From Lepidodermella squamata (taxonomy: Eukaryota > Gastrotricha): DNA of 64,000 nucleotides. Under the pieces are notes generated by a model. It did no database searches, had not been told where the DNA came from, and saw only the letters and a program-made list of their open reading frames with translations. The stretch is taken from NCBI GenBank assembly GCA_047495785.1, contig JBLDXI010000029.1, positions 2,976,001 through 3,040,000 of the forward strand, written 5' to 3'. A program made the position numbers and the translations under genes. Position 1 is the stretch's first letter. Each line of letters begins with the position of its first letter. This document shows, in pieces, positions 46,201 through 57,276 of this stretch.

Positions 46201-46673
46201 TCTCAGCAATAAACGCAAGGTTCACTTGGCTACTTTGGTCTGGCGAGCGATCAACGGGGAAGCGCCAGAGGCAATAAAAAACCTCTTTAGTCTGAAGACG
46301 CTCGGAGCTAATAAACGGCTTACACGCAGCTTCTTTAGCAATGTGCTTGAGGTTCCGGCATTATCCTCATTCCAAGGTCAAAAAACACTCGCCTACAGAG
46401 GTGCAATTCTATTTAACCTTCTGCCACAAGAGGCTCAAAACGCGCAAACCGCTCATGCTTGCCGGCAAGCCACCTACCAGTTCTTGCTGACGAGCGGGCC
46501 CTTCGAATTCAGCAACAAGTAGACCACAGGACATCGAATGGAACTGAACTAATATGACGAGACTCTGAACGGACAACTGTGATATGCCCATTTTTTTCCT
46601 CTAACTTTGCTCGTGCTTCCTCATTGGATTCAGACTCGCTAAATAAATAAAATAAAATAAATAAATAAATAAG
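43291..46673 (+). mobile_element. Decayed LINE with endonuclease, RT and a 2A-like motif
   Basis: A frame from ATG 43291 encodes a hydrophobic N-terminal stretch ending in CGDVDPNPGP (43633-43662), then an AP endonuclease (HCNTNGLRSK, ISETKIP, AAYRPPES, GGDLNWNLL). A stop (TAG, 44257-44259) interrupts it. The same frame continues to 44607 (SDHFG). A frameshift near 44560-44600 leads to the RT frame 44676-46277 (TGFDCLPE, DLSKAFDTLD, GVPQGSVLGP, YADD), and another shift near 46190 leads to the C-terminus ending at 46522. The tail is (TAAA)n-like at 46640-46673. It belongs to the Jockey/CR1 type and is now inactive. Confidence 0.88.
43633..43662 (+). other. 2A-like motif in the LINE N-terminus
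   Basis: Codons read CGDVDPNPGP directly after a leucine-rich segment (LLLTILLLML). The established 2A core is D-x-E-x-N-P-G-P. Here the Glu position is Asp while NPGP is exact. Related motifs are known at the N-termini of some animal APE-type LINEs. Ribosome-skipping activity of this variant is not known. Confidence 0.65.
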
Positions 46674-47088
46674 ATACCGATATACGGCGACAATACAGCT
46701 TTCGGAGTAGAGACAAGAGACAAAACCAAAGGCGAAAGAGGCAACATCGGAGATCTCCGAATCGCAGAGGCACCATTGAGGACTGAAAAATAATATAGGA
46801 AGGAGACTCACAGTTATTTTCGAATAAATCGAAGGAAACCTCCAAGAACACGAGGGGTACTTGCATCGTCAGTTGTGACAGTAGGAAGCATTAACTTCTT
46901 CAACAAACCTGCCGATCCAAGACTGTGATTTGACAGCAAGTAAAAATCTAGAGATACATTTCAAAAAGTAGAAACAAAGAGGTAAACACATCATGCCTGC
47001 TTGAAATGCATCATGTATGGTTCTGTGATTAACTTTGATCTGTGATAATTTGTAACACTTATAAGCAACCATCCGATAAGAAAATGCT
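46674..47088. other. Spacer between LINE tail and tandem duplication
   Basis: Nothing recognised. Confidence 0.5.
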
Positions 47089-47879
47089 TCATGGCAGAAC
47101 TAACGCTGAACTGGCGAAACTAGCGTGACAGCAGGCGTGCTTCAGATTGGTGACAATAATTATCAAATGACCGCGCGCTCTCGCGCTATTTATTCAACAA
47201 CCAACTCGCTACAAGATTGTCTTCATTCTTCCTCGCCGACGAAAAAACCCTAACCTCTCGACAGTTTCATTGTATCTGAAATAATACGACATTTCGTTAT
47301 AGCGAAAGAATACATCGATAAGACGTAAGTGCCGTTGTGAGGGTTTGACTAATTTATTAAATATCTTATAAAATTTCGTTTTTATTGGAAATAAGCACTT
47401 TGATAGCTGAACGGGGTCGCCTATGGTTCCTACATCTCCTCATTCACCTCTCAACATTTCAAGAACATTTACATTTCAAGATGAAATATCGCAATAAAAA
47501 TAAGTTGAATTTTCAAGCTCAATAATTGTCTCATTCTCATCACTTTCTTTTTCTTAATAAAGAAGACAAAAACGTTAATGAGCGCCCCGCTAAACATCGT
47601 TAAGAGATAGCAATGATGCCATTTTGATGAGGCTGCAATAAAAAAGCTATGTTCGTATTCCAATGAGCCCATAAACATATAACTGTTGGGCATATAATTT
47701 TGAAACGCACTGTAGTATATTTAATAAACAATTAAAAATAAATGTGACAGCCGTTGCGGATTTTTGGCTTGCAATATGGGCAGCGATGACGTTGCCGACA
47801 GCATGTGCAAAAATGAGCAGCGATCAACCGAAAACAGTTGCCTATTTTGAAAGTGAAAAAGCTCAAATAGCGTCATAAG

Positions 47880-48190
47880 CGATGGGACTTGAGCAATGAT
47901 ATAAGAGCAAAACGAGATGAGAGCAACGAGATGAGAGCAGAACGACGACAGACGCGACTTGTTTTTTCTTCTTCGAACAGACAATTGAATCTCGACCCAT
48001 TAAGTATCTCGAATTGCTGTTAAACCGCTCCGCTAATCACTTGATAATGATGAAGAAAAAACAAGTCACGTGCCACTATTTTTTCGTGATTTATCATTAA
48101 TAATTGCTCTTTCGTCGTTCTGCTCTCATCTCGTTGCTCTCATCTCGTTCTGCTCTTATATCATTGCTCATATCTCATTGCTCTAATTTC
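47880..48190. mobile_element. Inverted-repeat element, GAGATGAGAGCA motifs
   Basis: The left arm (agagcaaaacgagatgagag, agaacgacgac, then aacaagtc-like ends) is inverted in the right arm (gtcgttctgctctcatctcg, ttctgctcttatatcattgc). A/T-rich centre. Confidence 0.65.
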
Positions 48191-48487
48191 GCTTGCTTTT
48201 TTCGCACACAACCTAATATTTTATGTCCACAAAAATCTCATGAACATTTTTTCAATCACTTCTGGATTTTTTATGCAATATTTGAAAAGTTCACTCCTCT
48301 TTTTAGTAATGATTCATTCAGCAATTTAGCGTGTCAGATCTTCTGATAATATACCAGCCTGATCAAAAGGCAGACGGGTTTAGAGCCCTATCAAAAATTG
48401 CCGTTTTTTCAACGGCCTCTTTGTAAGGAACTCGGGAACATAGTTAAGTTTATTTTCCTTCCACTGTGATTATGCCTTGAATACGTC

Positions 48488-48875
48488 ATTATAGGGCGAC
48501 TTTGCAGTCACGGGATTTAGGGGTCGCTTGTTTTGCTGGTCTGAGTCGCTTATTCGCGAGGTCGTTGTGGTGGGGCGGTCGTGTAAAAATTTCTCGCTAA
48601 AAAACGAGAGTGAAAAAATGATGCACCACCAGGAGTCGAACTAAGGATGCTGGAATATAAAGCCATGTTTTGATCCACTACGCCACCAATTCATAGTAAC
48701 TATGAGTTTCTATCAGTGGATCGATTGACAGCAATATGGGTGTAAATATTTTCCCGGCTTTTTACACGACCGCCCCACCACACGACCTCGCGAACAAAAG
48801 CGACCCAGACCAGCAAAACATAGGCGGACTTTGCTCTTAATCCCGTGACTGCTAAGTCGCCCTATAATGGTATTG
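48488..48875. mobile_element. Inverted-repeat element around a tRNA-like core
   Basis: Arms of about 110 bp (attatagggcgacttt, gggtcgcttgttttgctggt, gaggtcgttgtggtggggcg) match inverted at 48757-48875 (cgccccaccacacgacctcg, agtcgccctataat). The core 48616-48697 on the minus strand has TGGCGTAGTGG and AGTTCGACTCC, which resemble pol III A and B boxes. Confidence 0.7.
48625..48695 (-). other. Degenerate tRNA-like sequence
   Basis: A-box-like TGGCGTAGTGG and B-box-like GTTCGACTCC have near-tRNA spacing. The acceptor and T stems do not pair properly, so this is a tRNA-derived or tRNA-like relic rather than a functional tRNA. Confidence 0.35.
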
Positions 48876-48997
48876 CGTTGTTGTTGATACGCACGCCATC
48901 GTTCGGTCTTTTTAACAAAGATCTTGCTTGTATCATTTTGATCATTCTGGTTATTTTCAGCTAGTAAACCCAGTTTTTTTTCCTAGTGAGGTTTTGT

Positions 48998-51900
48998 TTA
49001 CGGCGTGGTGGATTGGCATCGTTCCAATGTGAGGCCATAAGCAAATGATGTTGTTGTCATTATAACAGTATTTGGAGCACTTCCTGTAAGAAGTGCGCAG
49101 CAGGCTGTGTATGATGTAGCTGCATAGGTGTTGGCAGGGCTGGTGACCTACGATTGCAATTATTGATCATTAATAAACGTGTGTGATATACGCGTCAGAC
49201 TATGTGTAACTTACGACTCCGGATCCGGCTGTAAGGGCAGCATCACTGACGAGATTGGAAGTATGCGGGAAGCGAACGCAGTTGCCGACCTTCGTATTAA
49301 ATACGCTTGAAGTAATCTTGTATGGATTAGCATCATCAGTGCTGATGCATGCGAGAGCCGGAGCTACTGATACTGATCCTGGGAGGATCTCGTAGCGAAT
49401 GTTAGCAGCGTTCGGCGGGGCCGGGGCTGCAGCTGCGCAACAGTCTGGGAAAGACGTGAACGAATTCGGGGCAGAAGGAGTCGCAATGGCTTGCTGAATA
49501 AAACCGATGTTATTCGCTGTTTATAATCGCGATTTTTCATCTTACTGTGAATGTGCTGGGAGAGCCGAAAGCGGCGGTGCAAGCCAGGCCGTTAGAAATG
49601 CACAGCTTGACAGTCTTAGAGACTGCTGTTCCAAAGGTCGAGCCAGTGCATAATTGGAAGGTTTGCTGTTGCATGATGAAGAATATTGAGTTCGAGCATG
49701 GAGTAAGGTTTGCTAACATTTTACCCGAGCTATAAGATGTTACGTTGGGGGCTTGTATCAAGAATATTCGCATCAATATAACCGATATTTCTGCGGCTTG
49801 GGTGAGGCAACAATCAACAATTTTCAACGGGACCCGTGAAAATTATCTCGCTTCCAATTAGATCAGGAATGCTCATCTCTCCCTTATACTTTAACCATAT
49901 TGCCCTTCTTTTCTATTTTTTACAGCGTGTCCTATGATCCAGTGCTTCTCAACCTTCATTTTTCGGGCCACATGCGGCCCGCAGCCAGATTTTGTGCGGC
50001 CCGGCACTCAACTAGGTAACTTGTATTGGTTGCGGCCCGCTAGCCTTGTTATCAATCATTTTTAAATAGCTTTAAGGTACAAGCGATGCCCGGAAGTCCA
50101 ACTACAGGGTTCATATGAATCATCCCTATTTTAGTGCATTTTTAGCCAACTTTCGGGTTGAAAATGCCCGAAAAAGCGTCAGCTAAAGCTCGCTTCGCTC
50201 GCGAATTGATTTGCAAGTAGTTTTTAACCGCAAACTTTTCGAGGCCGAGCGTTAAAAATTATCACCCCCACACCAAAATCCTGACTACCCTACTGAGTTT
50301 AACGCAGTTTATACCATTAATAAAGCCACTCATTCCCTTATTCCTTATTCGTTCATTTACGCTAATAAATTTTTTCAAATGCCCTCAAGGCCCGTTCTTG
50401 AACATTTTGCGTAAATAAATTCCAGTTATGATTTTCCAGTTTCTATTTGCGATGAGCGGAAATGACATTGCGAGGTCATAAAAAATGCTCATAAAACTTG
50501 ACAATTCTTTTGCTTTTTGACAATTCCTAACACATACTCAATACCTACTCATGAATGCTCAATTTTTGTTAAATTTTTTGTTTCAAATTTCATGGCAATA
50601 AAATTAGCGACTAAACAGCAATAATATCTGTTGAATTTCGCTCACATTATAAACATGCGGACAGCTGTGTTCTTACAATAAAATGTTAGCGGCCCGCAGG
50701 GATGGAAAATACTCATACTCATACTCATACTCATACTCAAATCGTAATGAACAGTTAGCAAATGGTAAATTGATGATCAGCAGTATGTGATTTCGAGGCG
50801 CCTCACCGCAGATGTTACATGTTTATCAAATAGAGCAGAATTATGTTTAATATAGTTGCAGAACGCTTGATGAGAATTATTTACGACAACAGAAGACAGA
50901 CGGTTCCACGCAGCACGAACACGCCTAGAGAAGCAGAATTTATAGCTTAGGTTATTTCTACACGCGCTCATCTTCACAGAGTGAGGAGGTAGGCGAGGAT
51001 TCCGGCAGATTTCAAAGAAATCAGAGAAATCAATGTCAACTAATCCCTGATACATTTTATGCATCAAAATCAAATCATGTTGGAGGCGGCGAACTTCAAG
51101 CGTCGTTAAACCCAGTTTTTTCAGACGATCTTCGTAAGAGGCACCTTCGACCGATTTGTGGTATGCGCTTCGATAAAGTAGGCGTTTCGTAAAACGTTTC
51201 TGTACCGACTCCAGGTCATCGATGTCCTGCAGGTTAAACGGCGAATACACGGCAGGGCAAAAGTCCAGACGAGACAGCGTATATGTCTTATACGCTCTGA
51301 ATCGGAGAGTTTTAGAAGAGAAAGACTTCCTTATCATACCGTTGATGCGATGGCATTTGGCGGCGAGAGACTGACAGTGTTCTGAAAGTGATAGTTTTGA
51401 GTCGATGATAACGCCCAGGCTTCACGCTTCACGGAGTTTACCGTCTGTAGCTCCACACCTTTGATGTCGAATTTAAACGGAAACTCGTTCTTGCCCATTT
51501 TCAGAACCACGCATTTCTTCGAATTTACAGCTAACTCATTTGTATCGAACCAATTGATAAGCCGATTTAGGTCTTCCTGTAGTTCGGAGCAGTCTGCGAG
51601 GCTTCGAATGACCTTGTACAATTTTGTGTCGTCCGCAAATAATTTCATGATCGAATTCAGAATACACGAGTTCACATCCGATGTGAATATAAGGAACAGT
51701 ATTGGGCCCTGGACCGAGCCCTGAGGTACCCCTGATGTCACCGGGGACCATTCCGAATTTTTCGAGTTGACAGTCACGCGAAAGAAGCGATCTGAAAGAA
51801 AAAATCTGACCCAGTTGAGAAGCGCACCACAAACGTTGATGTCAAGAAGCTTTGCTAATAACAACGATATCGGAACAGTGTCAAATGCCTTGGATAAATC

Positions 51901-54900
51901 AAGGTAAATAACTACTACATCAAGAAGCTGGTCTAGAAATTTTAGCCAGTCATTTGTACAGGAAAGAAGCTGCGTCTCACAACACCTACGCGATAAGAAG
52001 CCGAATTGATTTTCTGGTAACAGGTTATTCTTGTATAGATAATTCAACAGGTTGTCTTTCACGAGGGTTTCTTGGATTTTACATAGAATGCAAGTCAGAC
52101 TAACAGGCCTATAATTCCCCGCAGATGAGACATCACCGCTCTTTTTATAGATAGGTGCCACATTAGCATACTTCCACACAATAGGAATTTCACCAGTTTG
52201 AAACGAAATTTGAAAAAGCAGACATAGCGGAGTGCAAAGTGATCGAGCTAATTTTTTAATCCGAACTGGTAGGTTGTCTACGCCTCCCACAGGCTTTTCC
52301 TTGATTCCACATGCATAATTATATACCGATTCAGCATTAAAGTCGATAGTTTGCAAGCAGTCATTGACAGTCTTAAAGTTAGATGGAGATGAGAACGATT
52401 TGTTGTTGTAGGCTTCAGCGAATTGTTTTCTAAAAACTTCAGCCTTCCCTGAGTCATCCACAATGCTAATATCGTTAGAGACAAGAGCTGGTATTGCCGG
52501 ACGAGATTTGAAACGTAGAGAGAAGTAGTTATACAGATCATCAATGTTATTTGCAGAAAGCAGTTTATCCTCGTATTCGCGTCTGGCTTTACGATTTTCA
52601 CAATCATACAATAAGCAGGCTTTTTTTATAACGAAGATGGTCGGAGGATAATTTACCACCTGCGACCCATTGGCGATAGAGGCGACTTTTCTTGTTGGAA
52701 AGTCGCTGAATGTACGCGCTCACCCAAGGCATCCTCCCTTTCTTACGTTTGCGAGTCTTCCGGCGCGGTACGAACAACAAAATACCACGATAGAGGGTGT
52801 GCAGAAACCGAGAGTAACACATATCCATGGTGCAATTTGAAAACATTTCAGCCCAGTTTATCGACTCCACATAGTTTCCAAATTTGACGTAGTCGCATTT
52901 TCGAAAATTAAAAGCGCTTAAGACATGCGAGTTAGTGCTCGATGAACGAAATTTCACATTAATCCTGAATCTAACAATGCTATGATCACATGTGATTGCG
53001 AGCGGTTCATCGACGACAACACAAGGTATGATATTAGGAATATTAGATATGACCAAATCTAGAATATTATCACCACGCGTTGGTTTATCAACATATTGAG
53101 TCAGATTGTTTTTTAGAAAAAACTCGGTGAAACAAGAGTATAATAAATTGTTCGGATTTGTAAAGGTCACCCAGTTGAAGTCAGGTAAATTAAAATCACC
53201 CACCATCACACACGGCTCAGTAGTATCGACTTGCTTTTGCAAATAATTCACAAGATCTCGAATGGATTCTATAGGCGAGTTGGGCGAACGATAAACAATA
53301 ACTACCCTTAAAGAAATTCCATTAACCTTAAAGAACCCTTAAAGAAAATGAGTTAGAAAATGGCCCACTACGCAAAAAGGTTGAGAAGCACTGCTATGAT
53401 CAACCAAAACAAATCCTCTATACCTATACTCAATGGGTTTCTAAAATCGAGTTCTAAGTTCCAAGTCTTGGCCAGAGACAGTTGAAATAACATGCCATAC
53501 CTGCAACCTCGGTTTAACTTTACAACGAAGGCCTCTGTGATCTGTGATAACTGATTCAATTAAACGATTTGTTAAGCTTACAGGGCTGTGATCAGCAGAG
53601 TAATACATTTGTTTTTGTTAAACAACGCTAATATAAACGCTATGTAATATAAATCGCTCGCGCTATGTACTGCAAAAAATACTGCCGTTTTTTTATGCTG
53701 TTCATCTAGCTCTAATATTGTTAAACTGTCACGTTATTCCCGTCATTTGGGCCATTTCCTTCATTCGATCTGCCCTTCCGGTCTGCATAACCGATGGCAT
53801 CGGGACAATGCTCAAATTCTTTATTAACACTAGGAAGCTAGTTCCAACAATTTCTGACGAGAAAACATCGTCATTCAAGTCGCATTTTTTGTGCCACAAG
53901 CTACCTCTACCAGCAGCTGATGCCTTCCTATTGTGACTGAAATCACAAGCCAGTCTCCCAGGTTCCCCAGGTTGACAAATTTACCTTCTCGCGTCTTTTC
54001 TGGCAAAATATTCTAGTGCCCCGCTGATAGCTTTCAAGTCATCGGACAATTGTGTGCACTATTTTGTGTGGCACTACCTGTGATTTAAACCACAACTAGA
54101 CTAACCCGTTAATTTATTTAGAATTCATTCGATCATGATCCAATCACGACTCTGTTTCGGTCTTCACGCGGCTTGGAAGATATCTCGACCAAGTCGATAT
54201 GAACGCGATACTAAATCCCTTTGGCTGTGATAGGTTGACCTCTGGGAAAGCTTTGGGATCGGTCGCTATGCTTCGCTGAACGGAAGCAATTGGGCATTTC
54301 GAATTGAGAAAATTATGAAATTATGAACATCAGGCTTGAAATAAAAGCTTAGTCGGGCGAGGCGTGTGTCTTGGCGCGTACCGTAAATTCCGAAATACAA
54401 GCCCAGGCGGCGCTCTTTGTCGGCACTTTGATGTTCTTTGTAGTGTCGCCTGGGCTTGTATTTGAATATTTACGGTATCTGTCTTCGATCTAGCGGGATT
54501 GCTCATTACGCTAGATTTTTAACATGGGGCAAAAAATCTGGGTTTAGGAGCAAATTGGTCTAAAAATGGTCTAAAATCTAGGTTTTAATCCAATATACAA
54601 TTTGCTCTTTGTACGTCATATCTTTATCTTATCGGAAAAAACACTACTTACTGAGGGTGCAGGACAGGGACTGGCTATTGGCTGGCAAGATTTCGATGGA
54701 TCCGAGCACAGGTTAGTGGTTGGTACGCATATTTGACTGCTTGGGCAAGTAAGAGGGGCTATTGGCTGGCAAGATTTCGATGGATCTGTGCACAGGTTAT
54801 TTGCTGGCACGCACACCTGACTGCTTGGGCAACCATTATATGAAGGCGGACTGGTAAATGGTACGAAGCTTGATGGAGGCGATGGCGAAGTGCAAGCTTG

Positions 54901-54942
54901 GCTAGTTGTCAATAAAATTGATAAAATTGCAGTTATCAGCAT
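48998..54942 (-). CDS. Secreted Cys-rich protein, family copy A7 (intact)
   Basis: Four exons (54942-54652, 49665-49546, 49493-49215, 49147-48998), all phase 0, give 279 residues. Exon 1 has a signal peptide (MLITAILSILLTTSQA), a Pro/Ser stretch and two copies of a Cys module (CPSSQVCVPANNLC, CPSSQICVPTTNLC), each ending DPSKSCQPIA. Exon 2 has FQLCTGSTFG and KTVKLCISNGLAC. Exon 3 has FPDCCAAAAP and GNCVRFPHT. Exon 4 has SYTACC and YGLTLERCQSTTP. I chose ATG 54942 over 54969 because the TATA box at 54982-54988 would put transcription start after the upstream ATG. Intron 1 is about 5 kb and holds a hAT with a nested LINE. Linking exon 1 to exon 2 across it is inferred from phase and family structure. 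Confidence 0.75.
49940..53393. mobile_element. hAT element interrupted by a LINE, in intron 1 of A7
   Basis: Terminal repeats CAGTGCTTCTCAACCTT on both ends. Flanked by the perfect 8-bp duplication CTATGATC (49932-49939 and 53394-53401). Without the LINE the element would be about 0.8 kb and non-autonomous. A related fragment lies at 34288-35085. Confidence 0.93.
50703..53350 (-). mobile_element. 5'-truncated CR1-like LINE nested in the hAT
   Basis: The minus strand reads late endonuclease (VIVYRSPNSP, GDFNLPDFNW, TCDHSIVRF) and then RT (GGVDNLPVRI, DLSKAFDTV, GVPQGSVQGP, FADDTKLY). Two frameshifts break it: one in a T-run at about 52619-52625, one near 51410. The final frame ends at 50777. 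The 3' end is a short (GAGTAT)n array (50710-50739) instead of poly(A), as is usual for CR1-type elements. It entered at agggatg(g)aaaaatgagtt of the hAT. Confidence 0.9.
54380..54476. mobile_element. Small TA-flanked MITE (Tc1/mariner-like)
   Basis: Ends TACCGTAAAT and, inverted, TACCGTAAAT, with inner arms aatacaagcccaggcg / cgcctgggcttgtatt. A TA dinucleotide at each end fits Tc1/mariner-type insertion. Confidence 0.75.
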
Positions 54943-54981
54943 TAGATGATTCCAATTGCAAGGCAACATATTCGTTGAGAC

Positions 54982-54988
54982 TATATAA
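54982..54988 (-). promoter_or_regulatory. TATA box of A7
   Basis: TTATATA in the context CTCTTATATAGTCTC, 40 bp upstream of ATG 54942. The duplicate lies at 63261-63267. Confidence 0.6.
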
Positions 54989-55367
54989 GAGTAGTGGATA
55001 CTGCAGTGAGTGTAAATAGATGCGCTTTGCTGTTTTTGTTTAAACTGCCACAAGCGTCTTCAAAACATGCTAAGCTTCTCACGTTAACTAGCCAACGATG
55101 AAGCAGTATAAGTGCTTGTTTGAAACCGGATGTTATCCATCAAGTCAGGGCCGGATTAACGCATGGGCACAGCGGCATTTTACTAATAATTTCAGAACGA
55201 TTATTGGGCCTTCCTTCGGTCGCATAATTATGTTGAAATGTAACTACGAGGTAGTGTTTTGTTTGCAAGAACTTTCGAGGAACAAGTTTTATATGGTTTT
55301 TTTTACCTGGTCGTATTTATTCGGCATCAATTTGCGCTACGGATTTAATTAGAAACTTGGAATATCT
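54989..55367. other. Upstream of A7 to duplication junction
   Basis: Contains the cttccttcggtcgcat dispersed repeat (55155-55340) and no gene. Unit 1 ends at 55367. Confidence 0.55.
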
Positions 55368-57276
55368 TCATGGCAGAACTAACGCTGAACTGGCGAAACT
55401 AGCGTGACAGCAGGCGTGCTTCAGATTGGTGACAATAATTATCAAATGACCGCGCGCTCTCGCGCTATTTATTCAACAACCAACTCGCTACAAGATTGTC
55501 TTCATTCTTCCTCGCCGACGAAAAAACCCTAACCTCTCGACAGTTTCATTGTATCTGAAATAATACGACATTTCGTTATAGCGAAAGAATACATCGATAA
55601 GACGTAAGTGCCGTTGTGAGGGTTTGACTAATTTATTAAATATCTTATAAAATTTCGTTTTTATTGGAAATAAGCACTTTGATAGCTGAACGGGGTCGCC
55701 TATGGTTCCTACATCTCCTCATTCACCTCTCAACATTTCAAGAACATTTACATTTCAAGATGAAATATCGCAATAAAAATAAGTTGAATTTTCAAGCTCA
55801 ATAATTGTCTCATTCTCATCACTTTCTTTTTCTTAATAAAGAAGACAAAAACGTTAATGAGCGCCCCGCTAAACATCGTTAAGAGATAGCAATGATGCCA
55901 TTTTGATGAGGCTGCAATAAAAAAGCTATGTTCGTATTCCAATGAGCCCATAAACATATAACTGTTGGGCATATAATTTTGAAACGCACTGTAGTATATT
56001 TAATAAACAATTAAAAATAAATGTGACAGCCGTTGCGGATTTTTGGCTTGCAATATGGGCAGCGATGACGTTGCCGACAGCATGTGCAAAAATGAGCAGC
56101 GATCAACCGAAAACAGTTGCCTATTTTGAAAGTGAAAAAGCTCAAATAGCGTCATAAGCGATGGGACTTGAGCAATGATATAAGAGCAAAACGAGATGAG
56201 AGCAACGAGATGAGAGCAGAACGACGACAGACGCGACTTGTTTTTTCTTCTTCGAACAGACAATTGAATCTCGACCCATTAAGTATCTCGAATTGCTGTT
56301 AAACCGCTCCGCTAATCACTTGATAATGATGAAGAAAAAACAAGTCACGTGCCACTATTTTTTCGTGATTTATCATTAATAATTGCTCTTTCGTCGTTCT
56401 GCTCTCATCTCGTTGCTCTCATCTCGTTCTGCTCTTATATCATTGCTCATATCTCATTGCTCTAATTTCGCTTGCTTTTTTCGCACACAACCTAATATTT
56501 TATGTCCACAAAAATCTCATGAACATTTTTTCAATCACTTCTGGATTTTTTATGCAATATTTGAAAAGTTCACTCCTCTTTTTAGTAATGATTCATTCAG
56601 CAATTTAGCGTGTCAGATCTTCTGATAATATACCAGCCTGATCAAAAGGCAGACGGGTTTAGAGCCCTATCAAAAATTGCCGTTTTTTCAACGGCCTCTT
56701 TGTAAGGAACTCGGGAACATAGTTAAGTTTGTTTTCCTTCCACTGTGATTATGCCTTGAATACGTCATTATAGGGCGACTTTGCAGTCACGGGATTTAGG
56801 GGTCGCTTGTTTTGCTGGTCTGAGTCGCTTATTCGCGAGGTCGTTGTGGTGGGGCGGTCGTGTAAAAATTTCTCGCTAAAAAACGAGAGTGAAAAAATGA
56901 TGCACCACCAGGAGTCGAACTAAGGATGCTGGAATATAAAGCCATGTTTTGATCCACTACGCCACCAATTCATAGTAACTATGAGTTTCTATCAGTGGAT
57001 CGATTGACAGCAATATGGGTGTAAATATTTTCCCGGCTTTTTACACGACCGCCCCACCACACGACCTCGCGAACAAAAGCGACCCAGACCAGCAAAACAT
57101 AGGCGGACTTTGCTCTTAATCCCGTGACTGCTAAGTCGCCCTATAATGGTATTGCGTTGTTGTTGATACGCACGCCATCGTTCGGTCTTTTTAACAAAGA
57201 TCTTGCTTGTATCATTTTGATCATTCTGGTTATTTTCAGCTAGTAAACCCAGTTTTTTTTCCTAGTGAGGTTTTGT

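Larger units (their letters stand above)
47089..55367. repeat. Tandem duplication, unit 1 (8,279 bp)
   Basis: Every feature and base I compared recurs exactly 8,279 bp to the right, with one difference seen (A at 48452, G at 56731). The junction aatatct|tcatggcag and the ends share only the dinucleotide ct, indicating little or no homology at the breakpoint. The unit carries gene A7, a hAT, a LINE and several hairpin elements. Confidence 0.95.

Noticed and set aside
43291-46522. Active autonomous LINE
   Set aside because: One in-frame stop and two frameshifts separate the endonuclease, RT and C-terminal parts.
48625-48695. Functional tRNA gene
   Set aside because: Promoter-like boxes are present, but the acceptor and T stems do not pair. 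Kept only as a tRNA-like relic.
54943-54969. Upstream ATG for A7 at 54969
   Set aside because: It lies only 13 bp from the TATA box, so it would be outside the mRNA. ATG 54942 gives a better signal peptide.
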